Positions 19,262 to 26,878 of a stretch of DNA of 64,000 nt are shown piece by piece. Source of the DNA: Candidatus Thioglobus autotrophicus (GTDB lineage: Bacteria > Pseudomonadota > Gammaproteobacteria > PS1 > Pseudothioglobaceae); NCBI RefSeq assembly GCF_001293165.1, contig NZ_CP010552.1, positions 1,364,001 through 1,428,000 on the forward strand. Reading direction: 5' to 3'. The notes under the pieces were generated by a model, which searched no databases, was not told the DNA's origin, and saw only the letters and a list, made by a program, of their open reading frames with translations. Position 1 is the first letter of the stretch, and each line of letters begins with the position of its first letter. Made by a program: the position numbers and the translations under genes.

Positions 19262-19540
19262 ATGAAAAAAACCGATTTAGTTCAAACCTTAACTGAAAAT
19301 AACAACCTGCAAAAATCCGATGTTAAATTGGCAGTTGACTGTATCTTGGAAAAGATTACCCAGTCGATTGTATCGGGCGAGGGGGTTGAGATTAGAGGTT
19401 TTGGCGGTTTTTTAAAAAAACATCGAAAAGCCCGCCAAGGTATTAATCCAAAAACCTGCGAAAGAACACAGGTAGAGGAGAAATACGTGCCATTTTTTAA
19501 GCCGGGAAAAAGCTTAAAAGAAATGGTAAATAAAGGCTAA
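19262..19540 (+). CDS. ihfB: Integration host factor beta subunit (or close HU-family protein)
   Basis: 92 residues of the DNABII family. MKKTDLVQTL at the start, GVEIRGFGGFLKKHRKARQG for the beta arm and NPKTCERTQVEEKYVPFFKP for the arm tip and C-terminal helix. IHF bends DNA and takes part in site-specific recombination and transcription. The position after rpsA is the normal place of ihfB. The arm tip reads GINPKTC instead of the usual GRNPKTG; the intercalating proline is kept. Confidence 0.92.
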   Translation: MKKTDLVQTLTENNNLQKSDVKLAVDCILEKITQSIVSGEGVEIRGFGGFLKKHRKARQGINPKTCERTQVEEKYVPFFKPGKSLKEMVNKG

Positions 19541-19547
19541 TTTTTGA

Positions 19548-19575
19548 TTGTTTTTAAATAGAGATAATGTATAAT
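19548..19575 (+). promoter_or_regulatory. Probable promoter of tRNA-Lys
   Basis: -35 TTGTTT (19548-19553), 16-bp spacer and perfect -10 TATAAT (19570-19575), 37 bp upstream of the mature tRNA 5' end. Confidence 0.6.
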
Positions 19576-19611
19576 TTCACTTTTTGCACTTAGTGTTGAA
19601 AAAACCAATAG

Positions 19612-19687
19612 GGGGCGTTAGCTCAGTTGGTAGAGCATCGGACTTTTAATCCGCTGGTCGAGCGTTCAAATCGCTCACGCCCCACCA
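19612..19687 (+). tRNA. tRNA-Lys (anticodon UUU)
   Basis: 76 nt. Acceptor arms GGGGCGT / ACGCCCC with encoded CCA; D arm GCTC-AGTTGGTA-GAGC; anticodon loop CTTTTAA; T arm GAGCG-TTCAAAT-CGCTC. The outer anticodon-stem pair is a T-C mismatch. Its 3' half is duplicated exactly at 23760-23809, so this gene is the attachment site of the adjacent island and its present 3' half was brought by the element. Confidence 0.97.
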
Positions 19688-19692
19688 TATTA
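19643..19692 (+). repeat. attL: 50-bp direct repeat, left copy
   Basis: Covers the anticodon loop to 5 bp past the CCA of tRNA-Lys. Identical to 23760-23809 at all 50 positions. Confidence 0.95.
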
Positions 19693-19879
19693 TTTAATGT
19701 TTTAATTCCTTAAAACCGCTTAAAACCCTCAAAAACCCCTTAAAACACACTCCATGCAATCTTTTTGTATGGCGTTTTTTGGCGTTTTATTAGTGCGGAT
19801 AGTTGTCCAATAGTCTTATAGAGCTGTTTAGGCCGATATAGAATGCTTTAGGCTTGTTTGTGTTGTCTTAAAATAAGTA

Positions 19880-19899
19880 AGTGGCAACATAATGACAAC
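19880..19899 (+). repeat. 20-bp direct repeat, left copy (possible recombinase arm site)
   Basis: AGTGGCAACATAATGACAAC, identical and in the same orientation at 23646-23665. Both lie inside the island, 187 bp from attL and 94 bp from attR. Confidence 0.8.
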
Positions 19900-20057
19900 G
19901 CCAAATTAATTTTCAAGCTTTATTGGGTGATTTTTCTTGTATTTAAGATAAGTGAAGATAGTGTTAATACACAACTTGAAGGGTGCCTAAGATTGGCTGA
20001 CCACTACACGTGAATTTTTACACATTCACGATAGAGTAATTTTTCATATAGACTATT

Positions 20058-20084
20058 TTGACTTATTATTGTTAAGCGTATAAT
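20058..20084 (+). promoter_or_regulatory. Promoter of the first island gene, possibly leaderless
   Basis: -35 TTGACT (20058-20063), 15-bp spacer, -10 TATAAT (20079-20084). The next ATG is at 20091, about where transcription should begin, and there is no purine-rich ribosome site. The string GTTAAGCGTATAATG also occurs in the iscR promoter. Confidence 0.5.
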
Positions 20085-20090
20085 GGATTC

Positions 20091-21446
20091 ATGAAGCGTA
20101 TAAAAATTATGGCAGTTGTAATAACAGTACTCAGCTTTAACTCTGTTAGATCTGAGTTGCCAAGTAGTATCCAGCATAAATTAATGGACTTATCAGGTGT
20201 AATATCGATTACCAATATTCCAAAATTAGAGACAACAGTTCAACGCAATCAATTTTTTGATAACTATTCAGCATTATCGATACCAGATATTAAAACTATT
20301 GATCAAACACAGTTACAAAATATTCAAACCTTTTCTCCTAGTCATAGAAAGATTAGTTTGGGCGGTCTATATAAAATTAAAGATATTACTTCTGGATTGG
20401 TATTACAAGATGTAACAGTAACACCTGAAGACTTTAAAGGTATTGGTATGCAAGATGGGAAGATTGTAGTTCCTAATATAGCCGATAAGAGTCAACAAGT
20501 TAAAGATATTTTAGAAGCCACAAACACTATTCTTCAAGAGGTAAAGAGTCTTAATCAGAAAGAGTTAAATTCATTAAAGCTAACCATTTCTGATATGAGG
20601 AATATGCAGAAGATTATGCCAATAATTCAACAGCAATTAGACGGATCTACATTTAAGGACGAAAAGATAAATGGCGTAAGTGCAGATGTTGATGCGATGA
20701 CTGCTGAGATGAGCAATGCAAAGAAAGAGCTGTTCACTTTGATCCCCAACCTTACATTTGCTGATTTTGATCAAATGGCTAATGCTGGCGTGTCTACAAA
20801 TGGAAAACTTATTTTACCTAACTATAATAAAGATACTGCTAGTAACAATCTTAACAGGTTTATTGAGATATCTAATCAGGGCTCTAAATATGTTGATGCG
20901 GAGTTATTGTCTGCCACACCTTCTTTGGCTGATATAAATACATTCTCAGGCCAGCCACATACATTTGTAATGAAAGGCCCCGAGTCAGTCACAGGAAAGA
21001 AAAATGGATTTTTGAATATTGTGCCCGATCTTGGAATGGCCGCCAAAATCTTTGATTCTAATTTAAGTTCTGCAGTGACATCTGCGGTGCCAGTATTTAA
21101 TTGGGATAACAACTCAGGATCCTTATTGACAGCCAATACAGCTAATGGGCTTTCAGGGGCTCAGTTGTTATCAGCAGTAGCTGATACCAGCCTATATAAT
21201 ACCAATCTAGTGTCTGCGAATACAGGCCCAAGTGCATTTGAGTATATGAGTAATACATCTTTTGCAACGTTTGAAACCTTTCAGGATAAGCCGCTCCTTC
21301 CTTTTCCAAATATGAGCTTAAATAATGATCTCGGAGGGCTTTGCCCTATAGGAACAGCCTGTAGACAAAAGCTTTCAATTGGTGATTTGAATGGGGCATT
21401 TAATGAGATGATGAATAATCTTCCAGAGGATGCAAGGCCTAGATAA
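20091..21446 (+). CDS. Secreted protein sharing blocks with the DUF1302 protein
   Basis: 451 residues with a type I signal peptide (KRIK, hydrophobic core, cut near VRSELPS); no lipobox cysteine. The N-terminal 280 residues are helical and polar with repeated phrases of the form DxxxMxNAGVSTNGKLILPN and MQDGKIVVPN, an internal duplication of unknown meaning. The C-terminal part matches the chromosomal DUF1302 protein at 35078 in two blocks: TFVMKGPESVTGKKNGFLNI (about 290) and EYMSNTSFATFETFQD (about 383). It therefore seems to carry an outer-membrane-protein loop module without the barrel. The next gene, Slam-like, begins 1 bp later, so this may be its export substrate; that is inference. 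No family recognised. Confidence 0.7.
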   Translation: MKRIKIMAVVITVLSFNSVRSELPSSIQHKLMDLSGVISITNIPKLETTVQRNQFFDNYSALSIPDIKTIDQTQLQNIQTFSPSHRKISLGGLYKIKDITSGLVLQDVTVTPEDFKGIGMQDGKIVVPNIADKSQQVKDILEATNTILQEVKSLNQKELNSLKLTISDMRNMQKIMPIIQQQLDGSTFKDEKINGVSADVDAMTAEMSNAKKELFTLIPNLTFADFDQMANAGVSTNGKLILPNYNKDTASNNLNRFIEISNQGSKYVDAELLSATPSLADINTFSGQPHTFVMKGPESVTGKKNGFLNIVPDLGMAAKIFDSNLSSAVTSAVPVFNWDNNSGSLLTANTANGLSGAQLLSAVADTSLYNTNLVSANTGPSAFEYMSNTSFATFETFQDKPLLPFPNMSLNNDLGGLCPIGTACRQKLSIGDLNGAFNEMMNNLPEDARPR

Positions 21447-21447
21447 T

Positions 21448-22611
21448 ATGAATTATAAGTCTATTCTATCAGTAGCTATATCGTTCTATTTGGTACAAGG
21501 TGTTGCAATGGCAAATAATGACATCGTTGCTTTGTTTAAGCAAGGTATTACAGAGAGTTCTAAGGGTAACTGCAAAGAAGCAATCCCATATTTTGAGTCA
21601 GCTTTGGAAATTGATCAGAATATTAATCGTATTCAAATTGAGCTGGCTAAGTGCTTATATTTAACTGGAGATAGTAAGAGGGCAAAAGAGTACTTTACTA
21701 AGTCTCTTGACTATCCGAATGATATTGCAGTGCAGCAAAGTATCTTACTATTTCTACAAGAAATCTCAAAGAAAGAGCCTGTGGTTAGATGGAGTGCTAG
21801 CTTAGTATACGATAGTAATCCAACAGGGTCTTCAGATATCGACAGTATTAATATCAACGGCATTCAGTACAATGTTGACTCAAAGCCAAAAGCTAGTTGG
21901 GGCGCTAATTTAACTCACTATACTAAGAATAGACCGTTTAAAGATTCAGACTATTTTGTAGAAACTATTGCTAGCACTGCTTATTTTGATAAACATGATA
22001 ACACTCAAGTTTCGGCTGATATTAATCTTGGCAAGGAAGTTATGATTAGTCCGTCCTCTTTAATGACGGTTAAAGGACTATATAACAAGACATATTATCA
22101 GGGCGATCACTTGCTCGATAGTACAGGTATCAATGCAACTATATACCATCAGCTTGATGGTGGCAATACTGGAATATACGGACTTACCATTAAAGATTTT
22201 GATTACACTGAATCACGTTCTGCATATTCTGGCACTGATAAGAAATTTCAGTTTGGAATCAATACACAGCCTAAAGACGGGGTCAGTTACTTTGGAGAGG
22301 TTTCTTATGCGACATATTCAGCTGATAGAAATAGTGACAGCAACAAAACACGTGGCTTACAATTTAATGCCTCTGGAGATGTAGTTTCAGCGTTGATAGG
22401 TCTATCTAAGGTTGAGTATGACGGTATTGATGAGACGTACAGCGTGGTGCGTGACGATACTAAGAGAAAGGTTGAATTTACTATAAAGCCTAAAACCCAA
22501 TTCATTAACGATCTTAACCTGAATATTGTTTTAGGATACAGCGAGACTGACTCAAATATAGCTAGCTACACTTCTAACAAGTCATACGTCTATTTTAAGA
22601 AGCCTTTGTAG
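21448..22611 (+). CDS. Slam-like TPR plus outer-membrane beta-barrel protein (DUF560-like)
   Basis: 387 residues. Signal peptide to about 22 (YLVQGVAMAN), TPR-like region (about 25-115: AIPYFESALEIDQNINRIQ, ELAKCLYLTGDSKRAKEYF), then a barrel of alternating polar/hydrophobic strands starting at VVRWSASLVYDSNPTGSS. This order and the junction pattern match the surface lipoprotein assembly modifier family, which moves lipoproteins and some soluble proteins to the cell surface. I use the ATG at 21448, 1 bp after the upstream stop; an upstream alternative start overlaps that gene. The C-terminus ends KKPL, without the usual terminal aromatic residue, so the barrel may be shortened. Confidence 0.65.
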   Translation: MNYKSILSVAISFYLVQGVAMANNDIVALFKQGITESSKGNCKEAIPYFESALEIDQNINRIQIELAKCLYLTGDSKRAKEYFTKSLDYPNDIAVQQSILLFLQEISKKEPVVRWSASLVYDSNPTGSSDIDSININGIQYNVDSKPKASWGANLTHYTKNRPFKDSDYFVETIASTAYFDKHDNTQVSADINLGKEVMISPSSLMTVKGLYNKTYYQGDHLLDSTGINATIYHQLDGGNTGIYGLTIKDFDYTESRSAYSGTDKKFQFGINTQPKDGVSYFGEVSYATYSADRNSDSNKTRGLQFNASGDVVSALIGLSKVEYDGIDETYSVVRDDTKRKVEFTIKPKTQFINDLNLNIVLGYSETDSNIASYTSNKSYVYFKKPL

Positions 22612-22624
22612 GTAGGAGCTAATA

Positions 22625-23554
22625 ATGTTCAAATTAATATCAATAAAAAATAAGCTGCGTTTGAATATATCAGTGCCTTTCCTTCTTTTATTGTCACTCA
22701 ATAGTTATTCCATTGGTGTAAATAAAGACACAACAATTAATCATGTTATTAGTCATTCAAAACCTTATGGCTATATAACTAGTTCTGACATTGTGAGAAA
22801 AGGTAAAGAGTCACAACGATTTGAAATTCGACATGGCGATTGTGGATATGATAAGGATTGGAATGATTGTGAAAATGATAGGCGACGAATTGAAAGATAT
22901 TTAAAACCTGTTTTATCTGAAAAACCTGAAGGGGTTGTTTGGTACTCATGGAGTATGTATTTACCTGAGGATTTTGAACAACTACACCCCACAAATACAA
23001 CACTTGGTCAAGTAAAAATTCATGGATATGGTGAGCCTCTTTGGTACATAAATGCTAGAAAGAAAGGTATTAAAATTAGGTTTGACGCATCTAAGCAAAA
23101 ATGTAGATTGATTAAATTTGAAGATGCCATTGGGAAATGGACGGACTTCTTAATGAAAGTTGATTACAGTACTAATGAAGAAAATTACAAATCATATTCT
23201 GAAATTTATGTAAACGGTAAGCATAAAGATTGTGAAATAAATGAACCTGTATTAACTAAAGAAGTTTTAAGAAATAGAAACAAAAGAAAAACATTGAAAA
23301 TTAACTTTAGATATGGAATATATAACTCATATGTTTCGAAGTGGCTAGATGAGCATAAGAATAAAGATGTTGATACCAAAGGATGGTCACATTTACACGC
23401 AGAGTCTGGAATGATTGTTAACAGTGTAACCAATAAACCGTGGGAATTTGATTGGGGTGTTAAGTTGCCAACCCAGGTGATTTATTATGATGAAGTTAGG
23501 GTTGGATCAACACGAGAGGATGTTGATATTTATATGAATGGTCCAGTAGACTGA
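22625..23554 (+). CDS. Polysaccharide-lyase-like secreted protein
   Basis: 309 residues with an N-terminal signal/anchor (about 14-32) after a basic stretch. The mature part has QRFEIRHGDCGYDKDWNDCE, DRRRIERY, VVWYSWSMYLPEDFEQ and YYDEVRVGSTREDVDI, a layout typical of the jelly-roll heparin-lyase-like family (polysaccharide lyase fold, Pfam Polysacc_lyase). It would cleave an acidic polysaccharide outside the cytoplasm; substrate unknown. GTAGGTAGGAG before the ATG is a good ribosome site. Third gene of the island cassette, 13 bp after the Slam-like gene, so it could be exported or displayed with it. Confidence 0.65.
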   Translation: MFKLISIKNKLRLNISVPFLLLLSLNSYSIGVNKDTTINHVISHSKPYGYITSSDIVRKGKESQRFEIRHGDCGYDKDWNDCENDRRRIERYLKPVLSEKPEGVVWYSWSMYLPEDFEQLHPTNTTLGQVKIHGYGEPLWYINARKKGIKIRFDASKQKCRLIKFEDAIGKWTDFLMKVDYSTNEENYKSYSEIYVNGKHKDCEINEPVLTKEVLRNRNKRKTLKINFRYGIYNSYVSKWLDEHKNKDVDTKGWSHLHAESGMIVNSVTNKPWEFDWGVKLPTQVIYYDEVRVGSTREDVDIYMNGPVD

Positions 23555-23759
23555 CATTCGATATATTGGTATAATATTTTCAGAAGCAAAGAGTCGTAAT
23601 ATGGTGATCAAGAAGGCGGATTAATTAAAGTTGAAAAAGATTAAAAGTGGCAACATAATGACAACAAGAAACCGCTTTAAACGCCTTATATCATTTTAAA
23701 GTGATAAAAAAGTGCTTTAGTAGGGCGGTATAGGGCGTTTTTAGATGTTCTAGGCAAGT
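23555..23759. other. Island right flank, non-coding
   Basis: No gene seen. Holds the second 20-bp repeat (23646-23665) and a GGGCGGTATAGGGCG motif (about 23722-23736) next to attR. Confidence 0.5.
23646..23665 (+). repeat. 20-bp direct repeat, right copy
   Basis: Identical to 19880-19899 (AGTGGCAACATAATGACAAC), same orientation. Confidence 0.8.
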
Positions 23760-23809
23760 CTTTTAATCCGCTGGTCGAGCGTTCAAATCGCTCACGCCCC
23801 ACCATATTA
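23760..23809 (+). repeat. attR: duplicated 3' half of tRNA-Lys
   Basis: Exact 50-bp copy of 19643-19692. It lacks the tRNA 5' half and is not a functional gene; it is the displaced original 3' end of the tRNA. Confidence 0.95.
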
Positions 23810-23811
23810 CT

Positions 23812-23845
23812 AAAGGCTTTCAAGCGATTGAGAGCTTTTTTTTCG
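23812..23845 (+). terminator. Original tRNA-Lys terminator
   Basis: Stem AAAGGCTTTCAA / TTGAGAGCTTTT (two G-T pairs) with loop GCGA, then a T-run. It now sits right of attR, which supports the island having been inserted between tRNA and terminator. Confidence 0.75.
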
Positions 23846-23868
23846 TCTATAAAATAGACGTTTTTTTA

Positions 23869-24336
23869 ATGGATAAAAGTTATTTAAAGATGAAAAATAC
23901 AGACGTAGTTTTAAACACTGATAGTCAAACTAATGAACAACTTTGGCAAATAGCAATAGATTGGGCAACGTTCCCAGGTGATTGGATTATCTCAACGCTT
24001 GCTAATATGGATATAGGGGCTTATTTGGGTTTTGTTGAGGCGGATGTAGATGGCACTATTTCTGTTGCTATATCAGTGGTTTTGACACCGCTGATTATCT
24101 TTTTACTGATTTACCCTTTTAAAAATCTTGTTGATGTAATTTTGCATTGCAAGAGGCATGAGCTAAAAAAAGATCGCATCAAATGCAAAACTGGATTTTT
24201 GGTATTGGCGTTATTTCTGCTTGCTTTGATGGTTAAGCAATATCCTATTGAACCTTGGATTCAAAATAGTGCATTTGGTATATTTGTTATCTCATGGATT
24301 GTTTGGTTTTCACAGGGTAGATGGTTGAATAAATAA
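23869..24336 (+). CDS. Unrecognised membrane protein (155 aa)
   Basis: 155 residues: a polar N-terminus (1-60) with WATFPGDWII, then three hydrophobic segments (about 66-85, 103-121, 131-146) separated by a basic loop (HCKRHELKKDRIKCK). It lies just outside the tRNA-Lys island, so it is part of the older chromosome. No family recognised; a second start at the internal Met 8 is possible. Confidence 0.55.
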   Translation: MDKSYLKMKNTDVVLNTDSQTNEQLWQIAIDWATFPGDWIISTLANMDIGAYLGFVEADVDGTISVAISVVLTPLIIFLLIYPFKNLVDVILHCKRHELKKDRIKCKTGFLVLALFLLALMVKQYPIEPWIQNSAFGIFVISWIVWFSQGRWLNK

Positions 24337-24436
24337 CATTCATCCCTATATAGTAATCAAGCCAATTTTAGGCGCCTGCAATCTTGTAGGTTTTATATCA
24401 ATTAACCTAGGCTTTAGCCACTTAAGGAGAAAAATA

Positions 24437-24919
24437 ATGACTGTAAAAAAAGATGCCGTAGTTGAAATGCATTACACTTTAAAAAACGACGCGGGTGAGG
24501 TGATTGACTCATCACAAGGCAAAGAGCCTATGCCATTTATCCAAGGCCACGGTAATATTATTCCAGGTTTGGAAAAGGCTTTAGAGGGTAAAAAAGTTGG
24601 TGAAACTTGCGATGTATCAGTGGCTCCTGAAGATGGCTATGGCGTTCATCATGAAGAGGGTATTCAAGAGATTCCAAAGGAAGCATTACAAGGTATTGAC
24701 AATATAGAAGTAGGCATGGAGCTTCAATCACAAGATGAGCAGGGTAATCCATTCATCGTTCGTGTAGAAAAAATTAATGAAGAGACGGTAACGATTAATG
24801 CTAATCACCCATTAGCAGGTGAAACACTACACTTTAATGTTAGCATTGAAAATGTGAGAGAGGCAACAGCAGATGAGTTAGAGCATGGTCATGTCCACTC
24901 TGGTTCTTGTTCACATTAA
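24437..24919 (+). CDS. slyD: FKBP-type peptidyl-prolyl isomerase, SlyD type
   Basis: 160 residues. FKBP core at both ends (VVEMHYTLKNDAGEVIDSS; FIQGHGNIIPGLEKALEGKK) with the insert-in-flap chaperone domain (about 70-125: PEDGYGVHHEEGIQEIPKEA). The tail is short and histidine-containing (HGHVHSGSCSH), a reduced form of the metal-binding tail of E. coli SlyD, which delivers nickel to hydrogenase. Good ribosome site AAGGAG. Folding helper in the cytosol. Confidence 0.93.
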   Translation: MTVKKDAVVEMHYTLKNDAGEVIDSSQGKEPMPFIQGHGNIIPGLEKALEGKKVGETCDVSVAPEDGYGVHHEEGIQEIPKEALQGIDNIEVGMELQSQDEQGNPFIVRVEKINEETVTINANHPLAGETLHFNVSIENVREATADELEHGHVHSGSCSH

Positions 24920-24941
24920 TTAGACCTTCTGAGTTTGTATA

Positions 24942-25583
24942 ATGGCTGAAGTTTACACCTGCCCATTATGCAACTCTAAACAAGTACAGTCTTATTATTC
25001 AAATGAAAATTCGAGCTACTGGCGTTGCTCAGAGTGTGAATTAGTTTTTCTCCCTAAGCGTTTTCATTTAAATAATATCGATGAAAAATCGCGCTATGAT
25101 CTTCATCAAAACAATCCAAATGATGTTGGTTATCGGCGTTTTTTATCAACAATTTTTAATGCCGTTGAAAAACACCTGAAGCCTCATGCTAAAGGCCTCG
25201 ACTTTGGCTGTGGCCCTGGGCCAACATTGTCACTTATGTTTGCAGAAAAAGGCTACTCAGTAGATTTGTTTGATAAATTCTACGCTGATAATCCAGATAT
25301 CTTTAACAACCAATATGATTTTATAACTGCCACAGAGGTGGCAGAACATCTACAGGCGCCTGGGCAAGAGTTGAGCCGCTTGTACGATATGCTTAAACCC
25401 GGCGGTGTTTTGGCTATCATGACGAGCATGCTTAATAAGGGGATTGATTTTTCCACTTGGCATTACAAGAATGACCCTACTCATATTTGTTTTTTCAATC
25501 AAACCGGCATGCAACACTTGGCAAAAAAATGGGGTGCCAATGTTGAATTTGTTGGCTCAGATATAGGGCTATTTTTTAAATGA
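24942..25583 (+). CDS. Zinc-ribbon SAM-dependent methyltransferase
   Basis: 213 residues. N-terminal CPLCNSKQ ... WRCSECELVF four-cysteine zinc ribbon (about 5-35), then a class I methyltransferase fold with motif I LDFGCGPGPTLSLMFAEKG (about 86) and MLKPGGVLAIMTSM. Substrate unknown. Overlaps the next gene by 4 bp (ATGA). Confidence 0.85.
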   Translation: MAEVYTCPLCNSKQVQSYYSNENSSYWRCSECELVFLPKRFHLNNIDEKSRYDLHQNNPNDVGYRRFLSTIFNAVEKHLKPHAKGLDFGCGPGPTLSLMFAEKGYSVDLFDKFYADNPDIFNNQYDFITATEVAEHLQAPGQELSRLYDMLKPGGVLAIMTSMLNKGIDFSTWHYKNDPTHICFFNQTGMQHLAKKWGANVEFVGSDIGLFFK

Positions 25584-25948
25584 AAAAACTGTGGATTTTT
25601 GTTGGCTTAAGTGGTGCATTGGCCGTTATTGCGGGCGCTATGTCGGTACACTTATTGGCTGATATGCTGAGTGTTAAAGAACTGGCACGCATTCAAACCG
25701 CTGCCACTTATCAAATATATCACACCATTGTGCTGGCTGTACTGTGTGTTTATTATCAATTCAAACCTTTGTTTATTATTAAGCTTAGCTGCGTCTTATT
25801 TACTTTGGCGATTGTTTTATTTTCTGGTAGTTTGTATTTATATACAGCAAGTGCTTATCATCCTTTGGTATTTTTAACGCCAATAGGTGGTCTATTATTT
25901 ATTCTAGGGTGGTTAAACTTAATCAGACTGGCTTTTGTAAAATCCTAA
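25580..25948 (+). CDS. DUF423 family membrane protein
   Basis: 122 residues and four membrane helices. The family pattern is seen in GAMSVHLLADMLSVKE (usually GAFGAHGL) and QTAATYQIYHTIVLAVL. Function unknown in the family; typical size. Coupled to the upstream methyltransferase. Confidence 0.85.
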   Translation: MKKLWIFVGLSGALAVIAGAMSVHLLADMLSVKELARIQTAATYQIYHTIVLAVLCVYYQFKPLFIIKLSCVLFTLAIVLFSGSLYLYTASAYHPLVFLTPIGGLLFILGWLNLIRLAFVKS

Positions 25949-25972
25949 TACTTGCACACAAGAACAAAGCCA

Positions 25973-26002
25973 AAAAAAAGCCTGAATTTGCAGGCTTTTT
26001 TT
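25973..26002. terminator. Bidirectional terminator
   Basis: AAAAAAAGCCTG, loop AATTTG, CAGGCTTTTTTT: a 12-bp stem with A- and T-runs on both sides. Ends the DUF423 gene and, on the other strand, the DUF302 gene. Confidence 0.9.
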
Positions 26003-26020
26003 AACGAGTTTAGAAAAATG

Positions 26021-26779
26021 CTAGAAAGAGCCCTCTTTAGCGCCTTCAATAATCGCACTCATTTTTTCAGCCACATCCATAGCTGGGCCAAGCGCCGAAT
26101 CAGGTAGATTCATTGCCTGCATGACATCTACATTCATACTCACCATTCTAATCTTGCCGTCCTTGCCTTCAACTACAGCAATCCGACAAGGTAAGATCAC
26201 CGCGTAACGATCATCGATATCGGCAATTTTTCCAGCAGTTGCTGCGTCACAAATATTATGAATGGTTAAGTGGCGATAAGGCTTGCCCGTTACATTAGCA
26301 ATCTGCTCACTGAGTGGAAACATCGCCACGTGCAAAATTGATTCATTAGTCGCCATGGATTTGATGGATTCATCAACTTCTGGGCCGCTAATACCTTCAT
26401 CTACTTCAGTGATTTGTACCATTTGCAAAAACATCTCTGGGGTAATTTTAGCTGGCTCGTCGTCTGTTACTGATTGAACAGTCTCTTGCAAAGTGTTGCC
26501 TGCCGCTTTGGCAGCGTCCATGGGATTGAAGCCTCTATCCTGCCAATTGTGGCCACTATTAAATGGAGTAAAAGAATTCGATCCAGTATTAAAGTTAAAG
26601 GGGCGAGTGTTGCTAAAGGGGTTGAAATAGCTGTTGTTATTCCACGGCGTAAAGCTACTGTTATTATTAGGATAAGGGTTGTTGTAGTTAGTATTGTTCC
26701 AAGGATTCCAATTTTGAGCATTGGCAAGACTCATGCTAAGTGCGCTGGTTAATGCCAGAGTCAAGGTTAATTTCTTCAT
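26021..26779 (-). CDS. Exported DUF302 protein with Asn/Pro/Trp-rich linker
   Basis: 252 residues. Signal peptide to about 21 (SMSLANAQ), a low-complexity region (about 22-80) with repeated PWNN, PYPNNN, PFNS phrases, then a DUF302 domain (about 110-240) with HVAMFPLSEQIANVTGKPYR, HLTIHNICDAATA and VILPCRIAVVEGKDGK. DUF302 proteins are small alpha/beta proteins found in many sulfur bacteria; the role is not settled. The linker is unlike the usual domain and could hold it away from the membrane or wall. A good ribosome site (GGAGAG) precedes the ATG. Confidence 0.8.
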   Translation of the reverse strand: MKKLTLTLALTSALSMSLANAQNWNPWNNTNYNNPYPNNNSSFTPWNNNSYFNPFSNTRPFNFNTGSNSFTPFNSGHNWQDRGFNPMDAAKAAGNTLQETVQSVTDDEPAKITPEMFLQMVQITEVDEGISGPEVDESIKSMATNESILHVAMFPLSEQIANVTGKPYRHLTIHNICDAATAGKIADIDDRYAVILPCRIAVVEGKDGKIRMVSMNVDVMQAMNLPDSALGPAMDVAEKMSAIIEGAKEGSF

Positions 26780-26878
26780 ACTTCTCTCCTTTAGTTATAT
26801 TATGATAAGGCTAAAGTGTAGCACAATGCGATACTATATGTGATAATTAGCCATAATTAACCTGAACAATAACCTCTT

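Larger units (their letters stand above)
19693..20090. other. Island left flank, non-coding
   Basis: About 400 bp without a convincing gene. It holds CTTAAAAC iterations (19707-19745), a motif TTTAGGCCGATATAGAATGC (about 19828) that resembles GGGCGGTATAGGGCG on the right flank, one copy of the 20-bp arm repeat (19880-19899), a 7-bp hairpin CGTGAAT/ATTCACG (20009-20030) and the promoter of the first island gene. Confidence 0.6.
19643..23809. mobile_element. Integrase-less island in tRNA-Lys
   Basis: Bounded by a perfect 50-bp direct repeat (19643-19692 and 23760-23809) that starts in the anticodon loop and runs 5 bp past CCA. Content: three exported-protein genes in one direction, left and right flanks of 200-400 bp without genes, and a 20-bp direct repeat near each end. 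No integrase, excisionase or transposase is visible. Base composition is lower in GC than in the flanking housekeeping genes. The original tRNA terminator now lies just right of the island (23812-23845). Confidence 0.9.

Noticed and set aside
21430-21447. Upstream start of the Slam-like gene
   Set aside because: Lies inside the preceding gene; the ATG at 21448 gives a proper signal peptide.
23760-23809. Second tRNA-Lys gene
   Set aside because: Only the 3' half is present; it is the att duplication.
24337-24436. Riboswitch upstream of slyD
   Set aside because: Only a 6-bp hairpin (CCTGCA/TGTAGG) was found; no known aptamer pattern.
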